5,834 nt of DNA from Acidobacteriota bacterium (GTDB taxonomy: Bacteria > Acidobacteriota > Blastocatellia > Pyrinomonadales > Pyrinomonadaceae). Each line of letters opens with the position of its first letter. Within the stretch, counting starts at the first letter, position 1. Of the stretch, positions 1 through 5,284 are shown piece by piece. The DNA is taken from contig JADYZI010000164.1 in assembly GCA_020853255.1 (NCBI GenBank), forward strand, positions 1-5,834, written 5' to 3'. The notes below the pieces were generated by a model. The model was not told the DNA's origin, searched no databases, and saw nothing but the letters and a program-made list of their open reading frames with translations. Made by a program: the position numbers and the translations under genes.

Positions 1-190
1 GATATCCAGCCGGGATCACCATATCGGTCAGAATGAACGGATACCGGTTTTTTTGGAAACAGCGCGCGAATAGTGGTTTGTATTAAATGAACGGAAGGAA
101 ACCAAGGACAAGTACAGTGGCAAGCATAACCTGCTCGTCTGATCCGGGATAGGTCTGTTCATTTCTGCTCCTTATAAAAGTAACGGTTGG
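1..190. other. Left-edge stretch without a convincing gene
   Basis: No plus-strand frame stays open beyond about 90 bases from the left edge. The three frames hit stops at 34-36, 71-73 and about 84-86, so an upstream plus-strand gene could end in any of them, and the fragments are too short to choose. A very small CGG-ATA-CCG hairpin followed by seven T (about 38-54) lies just after the first stop. It would fit a weak terminator, but the stem is only three pairs. A TATAAA sequence at 173-178 resembles a -10 box, with no good -35 box in front of it. A low-confidence minus-strand small ORF is listed separately. Confidence 0.4.
28..162 (-). CDS. Possible small ORF (44 aa), hypothetical, doubtful
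   Basis: On the minus strand an ATG at 162-160 is preceded by a well-placed AAGGAG Shine-Dalgarno sequence with about 5 nt spacing. It opens a 44-codon frame that begins MNRPIPDQ and stops at 30-28. I recognise no family. The peptide is rich in Ser, Arg and Leu and has no clear domain. Another minus-strand frame over the same bases ends in a hydrophobic tail (VMLATVLVLGFLPFI, stop at 85-83) but has no start codon near the ribosome site. The good ribosome site is the only support, so this may be chance. Confidence 0.17.
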   Translation of the reverse strand: MNRPIPDQTSRLCLPLYLSLVSFRSFNTNHYSRAVSKKTGIRSF

Positions 191-222
191 GCCGCATTCG
201 ACGGGAAACGGATGCGGCTTTT
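191..222 (+). terminator. Rho-independent terminator-like hairpin upstream of nnr
   Basis: GCCGCATTCG (191-200) pairs with CGGATGCGGC (209-218) in a 10-bp stem with one G-U pair and an 8-nt loop, followed directly by TTTT (219-222). The T run lies on the plus-strand side, so it would act on rightward transcription. It either ends a transcript from left of the window or attenuates a transcript that begins near 185 and enters nnr. The sequence alone does not decide between these. Confidence 0.7.
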
Positions 223-266
223 CTGCGTTTGAACTCTGCGGCCTTTCGTGGCAACTTGATTGCAGT

Positions 267-1904
267 ATGCAAAAAGTGCTGACAGCTGCCGAAATGCGCG
301 AGGTGGACCGTTTAACGACGGAAAAATACGGCATTCCATCGGTCATTTTGATGGAAAACGCGGCCCACGCGGCGGTTCGAGTGATCGCGGAAAAACTCGG
401 CGGTTCTGCACGCGGAAAGTCGGTGCTTGTGCTTTGCGGCAAGGGAAACAACGGCGGGGACGGAGCGGCGATCGCACGGATACTTTGGCAGATGGGTGGG
501 AAGGTAGATGTGCTTGTTTGCGGTGAAGCACCCACAGGCGAAGATGACGCCGCCGGAAACTACGCGACCCTATCACGATTGAAAGGCTATATCGGATTTC
601 ACCAGATCCAGAGTAAAGATCAGCTATATGCGACGTGGCAATGTTACAGGTCCGAGAAAAAGTTTGATGTCATCGTGGACGCCGTTTTCGGGACCGGTCT
701 GGATCGGCCGCTTACCGACGAATATTTTTCATTTCTCGACATCGCCCGCGATCACAAACTCGATGCGCATTGCCCATTGATCGTGGCGGTCGATATTCCG
801 TCGGGGCTCAATGCCGACGGCGGCGAACCTTCGGCCTGCCCGCTGGAGGCAGATGTGACGGTAACTTTCACGGCACCAAAGATCGCAACTGTACTGCCGC
901 CTGCGGTTCACGCGTGCGGCGAAGTGCTGGTCGAAGCGATAGGTTCGCCTCCAGAGTTGATCGCCGCTGCGGGTTCGCGACTTTTTGTTGCCGAGAAGAA
1001 TGACGTCGTATCGTGGCTATGGAATTCGCGTTTTTTCGACAACTCATACAAAAACAAACGCGGCCACGCATTGGTCATTGCAGGTTCGGAGAACTATTCC
1101 GGTGCGGCCGTATTGGCCGGCAATGCGGCAATGCGTTCGGGTGCTGGGCTAGTGACGATCGGGACGCCGAGGACATCCAAAGATACTATCGCCGCAAGAG
1201 TTTTGCCGGAGGTCATGGTGAGGCCGTTGGCGGAAACTGAGAGCGGCTCGATCTCAGAGGAAGCGATCGCGGAGGCCGAAGCATTGTTAAAAAATGTCGA
1301 TACGGTCGCGATCGGCAGCGGGCTTTCGACCGATGATTCGACCGGGCGGTTCGTGCGGCATTTTGTTGAGGATCGGCGTGTGCCGACGATCCTTGACGCG
1401 GACGCGTTGACACTGCTTTCACCGTTCGCGGACTGGCTCCCTAAAGCCGGAATTCAAAACGGTGAAGGCCAGAGTTTGATATTGACTCCGCACGAAGGAG
1501 AATTTCTGCGAATGCTCGGGACAAGAGATAAGGAGTTGATCAAAGACCGAGTTGGCGCGGTTCGCGAATTCTCTCAAAAATTCAATGTCATCCTTGTCCT
1601 CAAAGGTGAACGGGTACTGATCGGCGAGCCGGGCGGCAAGGTTGTGGTCAATCCGACCGGTAATTCGGGCCTTGGGAAGGCGGGCAACGGCGACACGCTG
1701 ACCGGGATCATCGCGGGCTTTGCGGCACAGGCGGCGGCAATTGGCATTGATATGTTCGAGACAGTGGTCGCGGCGGTCTATGCGGCAGGATCGGCGGGCG
1801 ACATCGCCGAAAAGAAATTTGGCAAGCGTGTGATGACAGCTTCGGATGTGCGGGAATGTTTGACTGAAACATTTGAGGTGTTCGGACACGGTTTTTACAA
1901 ATAA
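267..1904 (+). CDS. nnr: Bifunctional ADP-dependent NAD(P)H-hydrate dehydratase / NAD(P)H-hydrate epimerase
   Basis: This is a 545-aa cytosolic metabolite-repair enzyme. It epimerises damaged, hydrated NAD(P)H (NADHX, NADPHX) and dehydrates the S-form back to NAD(P)H at the expense of ADP. The N-terminal YjeF_N epimerase domain covers about residues 1-240, with the phosphate-binding loop GKGNNGGDGAAIAR (58-71), DAVFGTGLDRPL (138-149) and AVDIPSGLNADGG (174-186). The C-terminal ribokinase-like dehydratase domain covers about 262-540, with RGHALVIAGS (265-274), LDADAL (376-381), LTPHEGEFLRM (406-416) and the ADP-site/catalytic segment GLGKAGNGDTLTG (468-480), D476 being the expected catalytic Asp. 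The start at 267 gives the usual MQKVLTAAEMREVD opening, although no strong Shine-Dalgarno is visible. The length is at the high end for fused Nnr proteins. The tsaE gene begins 20 bp downstream, matching the yjeF-yjeE neighbourhood of E. coli. Confidence 0.97.
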   Translation: MQKVLTAAEMREVDRLTTEKYGIPSVILMENAAHAAVRVIAEKLGGSARGKSVLVLCGKGNNGGDGAAIARILWQMGGKVDVLVCGEAPTGEDDAAGNYATLSRLKGYIGFHQIQSKDQLYATWQCYRSEKKFDVIVDAVFGTGLDRPLTDEYFSFLDIARDHKLDAHCPLIVAVDIPSGLNADGGEPSACPLEADVTVTFTAPKIATVLPPAVHACGEVLVEAIGSPPELIAAAGSRLFVAEKNDVVSWLWNSRFFDNSYKNKRGHALVIAGSENYSGAAVLAGNAAMRSGAGLVTIGTPRTSKDTIAARVLPEVMVRPLAETESGSISEEAIAEAEALLKNVDTVAIGSGLSTDDSTGRFVRHFVEDRRVPTILDADALTLLSPFADWLPKAGIQNGEGQSLILTPHEGEFLRMLGTRDKELIKDRVGAVREFSQKFNVILVLKGERVLIGEPGGKVVVNPTGNSGLGKAGNGDTLTGIIAGFAAQAAAIGIDMFETVVAAVYAAGSAGDIAEKKFGKRVMTASDVRECLTETFEVFGHGFYK

Positions 1905-1924
1905 CTGTCAACTATTGTTCAAGA

Positions 1925-2380
1925 ATGGAAGCTACAATATCGAACAGTCCTGACGAAACATTCTCGCTTGGCGGCCGACTGCGCAGTGAGCTGCGCGGCG
2001 GTGATGTCGTGCTGCTGCGCGGCGGGCTTGGGGCGGGGAAGACCTTGCTGGTGAAGGGAATTGTTCAAGCCCTTGGGTTTGACGTCGATGAGGTTACAAG
2101 CCCGAGTTTTGCGCTGGTCAATCTCTATAAGACCGTCGAGCACAATATCTATCATATTGATCTGTGGCGGATCGATGAGAAGAGTGATGCGGCGTTTGCG
2201 GTCGGGCTGGATGAGATATTGGAAGACCCGGTGGCGATCGTGATAGTAGAATGGGCCGAGCGGCTGGGTAATGTGGGCCTGCCTGCACGGGTGATCTCGA
2301 TCGAGATCGAAGGCGATGGTGATGAACCGCGGCGAATATCGATAGGACGTGTGGAACAAAATATCGCGAATGCCGTCTAA
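1925..2380 (+). CDS. tsaE: tRNA threonylcarbamoyladenosine biosynthesis ATPase TsaE
   Basis: This 151-aa P-loop ATPase (YjeE family) works with TsaB and TsaD. It supports transfer of threonylcarbamoyl to A37 of ANN-decoding tRNAs (t6A), a cytosolic and usually essential function. Visible marks are the Walker A loop GGLGAGKT (33-40), the family segment VTSPSFALVNLY (57-68), HIDLWRI (77-83) and the Walker B-like VIVEWAER (106-113). Its length is normal for the family. The start at 1925 keeps the whole N-terminal helix, though only a weak AAGA lies in front of it, so translation may depend on coupling to nnr 20 bp upstream. The stop codon TAA (2378-2380) overlaps the ribosome-binding sequence of the next gene. 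TsaB and TsaD are not in the window. Confidence 0.96.
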   Translation: MEATISNSPDETFSLGGRLRSELRGGDVVLLRGGLGAGKTLLVKGIVQALGFDVDEVTSPSFALVNLYKTVEHNIYHIDLWRIDEKSDAAFAVGLDEILEDPVAIVIVEWAERLGNVGLPARVISIEIEGDGDEPRRISIGRVEQNIANAV

Positions 2381-2386
2381 GGTAGG
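2379..2386 (+). promoter_or_regulatory. Ribosome-binding site deciding the start of the archaemetzincin gene
   Basis: AAGGTAGG begins inside the tsaE stop codon and puts AAGG 5 nt before the ATG at 2388. This favours 2388 over the in-frame ATGs at 2349 and 2370, which lie inside tsaE. Only the 2388 start puts a lipoprotein signal right at the N-terminus. The overlap suggests translational coupling between tsaE and this gene. Confidence 0.7.
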
Positions 2387-2387
2387 T

Positions 2388-3332
2388 ATGAAAGCGTCGA
2401 TCGTTCTTCTGTTCGCTTTGCTCGCGGCGAGTTGTTCATTGCAGCAGCCTCATGCCGACAATGCAAACCTGCCTGCGAAAGAGGATAAGCGTGCCGAGCG
2501 GTTGTCGCGGCAGAAGGATGCGGTCGTCCGGTTCTTTCGCCCGATGGCCGTTCACGAGGGCGATTGGCTAGATACGCAGAAAGAACCGGGCGAAACATTT
2601 GAAGAATACCTTGCGTCAAATCCAACGCTGCCGACTCCCGAACGACGAACCATCTACATCCAGCCGATCGGAAAGTTTACCCCCGAACAGAAACGCGCGA
2701 TGGCGTTGACGGCCGAGTATATGAAGGCCTTTTACAGCCTGCCGGTCAAACTGAGGTCCGAAATGTCCCTTGGCAATGTTCCGCCGGACAAACAGCGAAA
2801 GATCGAGTATAAGAACAATCTGCAAATTCGCACAGGATATTTTCTTGACGACGTTCTCCCGAAAATTCTGCCTAACGATGCGGCGGCGCTTATTGCGTTT
2901 ACAAATTACGATCTCTATCCCGGTGATACGTGGTCATTTGTTTTTGGGCAAGCGACGTTCTCGGAGCGGGTTGGCGTTTATTCGCTTTACCGGTTGTCGA
3001 ACATCGCGTTTGGCCGCGACAACGATAAGGACCGGCTGTTGACCCGGGCGTTAAAGATCGCAATGCACGAGACCGGCCATATGTTCTCGATGAAGCATTG
3101 CACCAAATACGAGTGCTTGATGTCCGGTACAAATCATCTCGACGAAACGGACCGGCGGCCGTTGGACGATTGCCCGGAGTGCATGGCCAAACTCGCTTGG
3201 GCGATGAATTATGATCCGGTCGAACGGTACAACGCTCTCGCGGCATTTTGGGAAAAGAACGGACGGGCGGCCGAGGCGAAAATCTTTCGCGAAAAAGCGA
3301 AGGCGGTAAAAGACGTTGAGGCCAGGCCGTGA
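2388..3332 (+). CDS. Archaemetzincin-family zinc metalloprotease, predicted lipoprotein
   Basis: This is a 314-aa predicted zinc peptidase. From the 2388 start it opens MKASIVLLFALLAASC, a short type II signal peptide with a slightly relaxed lipobox, Cys16 being the likely lipidated residue. It is therefore expected to be membrane-anchored outside the cytoplasm. The mature part has a charged linker to about residue 85 and then the metalloprotease domain. The active-site segment reads HETGHMFSMKHC (227-238), supplying zinc ligands H227, H231 and H237 and the general base E228. It continues with C243, the Met-turn candidate M245, and a CPEC pair (262-265). This is the archaemetzincin signature, a metzincin zinc site plus four cysteines that bind a second zinc. 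The usual Gly between the second and third His is Ser here (S234). It lies 7 bp after tsaE and 17 bp before an L,D-transpeptidase gene. The substrate is unknown. A start at 2349 would add 13 residues and is less likely. Confidence 0.87.
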   Translation: MKASIVLLFALLAASCSLQQPHADNANLPAKEDKRAERLSRQKDAVVRFFRPMAVHEGDWLDTQKEPGETFEEYLASNPTLPTPERRTIYIQPIGKFTPEQKRAMALTAEYMKAFYSLPVKLRSEMSLGNVPPDKQRKIEYKNNLQIRTGYFLDDVLPKILPNDAAALIAFTNYDLYPGDTWSFVFGQATFSERVGVYSLYRLSNIAFGRDNDKDRLLTRALKIAMHETGHMFSMKHCTKYECLMSGTNHLDETDRRPLDDCPECMAKLAWAMNYDPVERYNALAAFWEKNGRAAEAKIFREKAKAVKDVEARP

Positions 3333-3349
3333 AACCGTGAAGTAGGAAA

Positions 3350-3928
3350 ATGAGATTTGCCCGCGCGATATTTATCACTATCGCAGCAGCAGTGACGGCC
3401 GCTGCGTTCGCTGTTGCTGGCTGGATGGATCCTTCACCGATGACAAAAGCTATATTACCCGAACTGAAAGACCCTGAGATCGTGATACGAAAATCGGCGC
3501 GAGTGCTGGAAGTGTACGATGGCAGCCGGTTGGTCCGCAGGTTTAGTACGGTACTTGGATCGTCGCCAGAGTTGGACAAAGAGATCGAGGGAGACGGGCG
3601 GACGCCGGAAGGCGAGTTCTATGTGTTCGTCAAAAATCCGAAGAGCCGGTTCCATCTGTCGCTAGGACTCAGCTATCCGGCAGCGGACGATGCGGAGCGC
3701 GGACTTGCGGACGGACTTATCTCTCGGGAGGAATACGAGGCTATTGTGAACGCAGCGCGCGAGAAGAAAATGCCGCCGCAGAAAACTCGGCTCGGCGGTG
3801 AGATATACATTCACGGAGGCGGGATATCGCGCAACTGGACCACGGGCTGTATCGCGCTTGAAAATGATGAGATGTCGGCGTTGTTTGAGGCTATCCCGGT
3901 GGGCACGCGCGTCACGATCCTAAAATAG
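3350..3928 (+). CDS. YkuD-family L,D-transpeptidase, exported or membrane-anchored
   Basis: This is a 192-aa protein whose family forms 3-3 cross-links in peptidoglycan or attaches proteins to it, outside the inner membrane. The N-terminus is basic (MRFARA), followed by a hydrophobic stretch at about 7-24 that ends in AVAG, so it is either a cleaved signal peptide or an anchor. The catalytic domain runs from about 43 to the end: a strand-rich start (IVIRKSARVLEVYDG), then GDGRTPEGEFYV (81-92), IHGGG (154-158) with H155, and WTTGCIAL (163-170) with the nucleophile C167. The Trp-Thr-x-Gly-Cys form, instead of Ser-His-Gly-Cys, and the short His-Cys spacing resemble the YafK-like branch. A TAGGA sequence precedes the ATG at rather short spacing. 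It is the last gene of the block and converges on the CYTH gene 22 bp away, with no clear terminator between them. Confidence 0.92.
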   Translation: MRFARAIFITIAAAVTAAAFAVAGWMDPSPMTKAILPELKDPEIVIRKSARVLEVYDGSRLVRRFSTVLGSSPELDKEIEGDGRTPEGEFYVFVKNPKSRFHLSLGLSYPAADDAERGLADGLISREEYEAIVNAAREKKMPPQKTRLGGEIYIHGGGISRNWTTGCIALENDEMSALFEAIPVGTRVTILK

Positions 3929-3950
3929 CCGCGCGTACTCGCAATTATCG

Positions 3951-4502
3951 CTAACCGTCGTGAGCGAATCTCGCTTCGCAGATGTTGTTCACAAGCGTAC
4001 CGTGTTCGATCGCGAGCCTTGGGTAGCCGCGTGGTTCAACCTCGAGATCTTGGATCTCCAGTGTTCGCTCGGCTTCCTTGATCGCGTCCGCTTCGCCCTC
4101 GATCTCCATATACAAGCCGAATGGCAGTTCGTCGAGCGTCACGACGACATCCCGGAAATTCCACGTCTGGCGGCGCTTTTCGTAAACGGCGTTCAGCGTG
4201 TAGCCGAGGCTTTCGATGATGCGTTCCATTGCGTCGGCGTCGGCGACATCGGTTTCGTGTTCGATCCGTTGTTTAATGCCGGAATCGTGTCCGATGCGTT
4301 CTTTGTATGTAAGAATGGCACGGCCGCCGATCTTTCGCAGGCGAAGAACGGCCGCCCGTTTTTTAAGATCGCCGCCGCGATGGAGATAATTTTTCTCGAA
4401 CGCCTCCCCCATGAATTCGGCCTTCAGTTCGCGCAAACGCGCCGTCACTTCGCCCCGCCTTTTGGGGTCAAGCCGGTATTTTTTTTCAATCTCAATGTTC
4501 AT
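3951..4502 (-). CDS. CYTH-domain protein (class IV adenylate cyclase / thiamine-triphosphatase-like)
   Basis: This is a 183-aa single-domain protein of the triphosphate tunnel metalloenzyme superfamily. Members hydrolyse or cyclise triphosphate substrates (ATP to cAMP, thiamine triphosphate, inorganic triphosphate) with Mg or Mn. The defining ExExK motif is IEIEKK near the start (E4, E6, K8). Tunnel-lining basic and acidic strands follow: LRLRK (53-57), LTYKE (64-68), EHET (81-84), YEKRRQTW (107-114), VTLDEL (121-126) and YMEIEG (131-136). No CHAD domain is fused or adjacent. The substrate cannot be told from sequence, but the CyaB-like arrangement is the closest match. The start at 4502 puts ExExK at residue 4, as is normal. 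A longer in-frame start at 4616 would add 38 residues translated from a palindromic repeat and is rejected. No Shine-Dalgarno precedes 4502. Confidence 0.93.
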   Translation of the reverse strand: MNIEIEKKYRLDPKRRGEVTARLRELKAEFMGEAFEKNYLHRGGDLKKRAAVLRLRKIGGRAILTYKERIGHDSGIKQRIEHETDVADADAMERIIESLGYTLNAVYEKRRQTWNFRDVVVTLDELPFGLYMEIEGEADAIKEAERTLEIQDLEVEPRGYPRLAIEHGTLVNNICEARFAHDG

Positions 4503-4522
4503 CGGGAAGACTGATCGAGATA

Positions 4523-4551
4523 ATCTTATTTGATAGCCGCGGCCGCCGCAA
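4523..4551 (-). promoter_or_regulatory. Candidate promoter of the CYTH gene
   Basis: On the minus strand, TTGCGG (4551-4546) and TAAGAT (4528-4523) are separated by 17 bp, a fair sigma-70-type pair. The predicted start near 4516 would give a leader of only about 14 nt, which fits the lack of a Shine-Dalgarno sequence before the gene. Confidence 0.4.
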
Positions 4552-4560
4552 ATCTTGTCA

Positions 4561-4634
4561 GAACCGCCCCGCGTAAGCGGGTGGGTGCCCGTCGGCTGTG
4601 AGCGTAAAGAACCCACCCGCTAACGCGAGGCTGG
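4561..4634. repeat. REPIN-like double palindrome in the CYTH/bacilliredoxin intergenic region
   Basis: Two GC-rich units face each other. The left arm CGCGTAAGCGGGTGGGT (4570-4586) pairs with ACCCACCCGCTAACGCG (4611-4627) over 17 positions with one mismatch and a 24-nt loop. Each arm can also fold alone: CCCGC-GTAA-GCGGG (4568-4581) on the left and CGC-TAAC-GCG (4618-4627) on the right. Two small hairpin units in inverted orientation is the design of REP doublets (REPINs) moved by RAYT transposases. Assignment to a repeat family is by shape, not by search. Confidence 0.7.
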
Positions 4635-4645
4635 ACCGGCAGGGC

Positions 4646-4673
4646 TTGACTATCGGTCATTGGTAGCTAATAC
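4646..4673 (+). promoter_or_regulatory. Sigma-70-type promoter of the bacilliredoxin gene
   Basis: TTGACT (4646-4651) and TAATAC (4668-4673) are 16 bp apart, close to the -35 and -10 consensus. Transcription would begin near 4680, leaving a leader of about 54 nt. That leader can form a 7-pair hairpin with two G-U pairs (4684-4690 with 4698-4704) before the ribosome site. The promoter begins only 12 bp after the REPIN-like repeat. A second TAATAC at 4717-4722 has no matching -35 box. Confidence 0.65.
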
Positions 4674-4722
4674 TTGAAAAAAAGGTCAGGTATCCAGTCT
4701 GGCCGATTCTTACAAGTAATAC

Positions 4723-4728
4723 GAGGAG
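4723..4728 (+). promoter_or_regulatory. Strong Shine-Dalgarno deciding the bacilliredoxin start
   Basis: GAGGAG lies 5 nt before ATG 4734. It selects that codon over the in-frame TTG at 4674, which would overlap the -10 box and add 20 residues not typical of the family. Confidence 0.85.
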
Positions 4729-4733
4729 AAATT

Positions 4734-5177
4734 ATGCCTTATCCGGAAATGATGATCTACGGGATGCGCGACGAATTGGCGCGGCTTGGGATCGAGGAAA
4801 CAAAAACGTCCGAGGCTGTCGAGAACGCGGTCAAGGGCACTGACGGCACACTTATGGTGGTCGTCAACTCTGTGTGCGGATGTGCCGCCGGCGGCGTTCG
4901 GCCGGGAATTGCGATGGCGCTTGAACAATCGGCGGTCAAACCTGATCATTCGATCACGGTTTTTGCCGGGGCGGATATCGATGCCACGGAAACGGCGCGT
5001 GAATATTTTGCGGGATATTCTCCATCGTCGCCATCAATCGGATTTTTGAAGAACGGCAAACTCGTGCGGATGTTTGAACGGCGCGACCTTGAAGGCCGCC
5101 CGCCATTCGCGATCGCCGAGACGCTTGCGCAGGCGTTTGCCGAACACTGCTCAAAGGCCGAGACGGCAAATAATTAA
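4734..5177 (+). CDS. BrxA/BrxB-family bacilliredoxin (YphP/YqiW family)
   Basis: This 147-aa thioredoxin-like cytosolic protein is, by family knowledge, a de-bacillithiolase: it removes bacillithiol from mixed disulfides on proteins after oxidative stress. The active site is Cys-Gly-Cys in VVVNSVCGCAAGGVRPG (42-58), with C48 as the nucleophile and C50 beside it. The start MPYPEMMIYGMRDELARLG and the later PSIGFLKNGKLV (100-111) are typical of the family, and the length matches the usual 140-150 aa. An extra Cys (C139) lies near the C-terminus. It appears to be a single-gene unit with its own promoter and an excellent ribosome site, followed by a hairpin 18 bp after the stop. Whether the host makes bacillithiol or the N-methyl form cannot be seen in this window. 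Confidence 0.93.
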   Translation: MPYPEMMIYGMRDELARLGIEETKTSEAVENAVKGTDGTLMVVVNSVCGCAAGGVRPGIAMALEQSAVKPDHSITVFAGADIDATETAREYFAGYSPSSPSIGFLKNGKLVRMFERRDLEGRPPFAIAETLAQAFAEHCSKAETANN

Positions 5178-5195
5178 GCACTTCAAATATGCCAA

Positions 5196-5233
5196 AAGGC
5201 GGAGTTGTCTCGTGACCGCGACGACTCCGCCTT
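5196..5233 (+). terminator. Hairpin after the bacilliredoxin gene, probable terminator with weak T tract
   Basis: AAGGCGGAGTTGTC (5196-5209) pairs with GACGACTCCGCCTT (5220-5233) in a 14-bp stem with one G-U pair and a 10-nt loop. On the plus strand only CTTGG follows, a poor T tract. On the minus strand the stem is followed by TTTT. It begins 18 bp after the stop codon, which suggests a role at the 3' end of the mRNA. Confidence 0.55.
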
Positions 5234-5246
5234 GGTGCGTCTAGCC

Positions 5247-5277
5247 GAATTAAGGGGACATGATTCGATTTGAATTC
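5247..5277. repeat. Short element bounded by GAATT/AATTC, possible REP-type remnant
   Basis: The 31-bp stretch begins GAATTAAGGGGACATGATT and ends TTTGAATTC, so its ends are inverted copies (GAATT at 5247-5251, AATTC at 5273-5277). From memory, AATTAAGGGGACA-type sequences with such ends recur around IS200-like/RAYT transposase genes in many bacteria. No transposase is present here, and the family assignment is unverified. Confidence 0.35.
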
Positions 5278-5284
5278 TTAGTGC

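Noticed and set aside
83..535. 150-codon minus-strand frame running from nnr into the left intergenic region
   Set aside because: Most of it is antisense to the nnr epimerase domain. Only the hydrophobic tail outside nnr is of interest, and that is noted under the small ORF.
1419..1889. 156-codon minus-strand frame opposite the nnr dehydratase domain
   Set aside because: It is antisense to highly conserved active-site coding sequence and shows no recognisable domain.
2349..2387. Earlier start for the archaemetzincin at 2349 or 2370
   Set aside because: Both lie inside tsaE and would bury the lipoprotein signal behind a charged stretch. The ATG at 2388 has its own ribosome site.
2899..3579. 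226-codon minus-strand frame spanning the protease/transpeptidase junction
   Set aside because: It lies opposite two genes with clear catalytic motifs, and its composition (many Arg, Pro, Ser) is that of an antisense frame.
3963..3979. Small hairpin GCGAA/TTCGC near the convergent gene ends
   Set aside because: It lies within the CYTH coding sequence, has only five pairs and no T tract on either strand, so it is not supported as a terminator.
3960..4514. 184-codon open frame on the plus strand opposite the CYTH gene
   Set aside because: The minus-strand frame carries the full set of CYTH motifs. This frame matches no family I know and has no ribosome site, so it is an antisense shadow in GC-rich DNA.
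4503..4616. N-terminal extension of the CYTH protein to an ATG at 4616
   Set aside because: The extra 38 codons fall in the REPIN-like palindrome and the candidate promoter, and CYTH proteins normally begin right at the ExExK motif.
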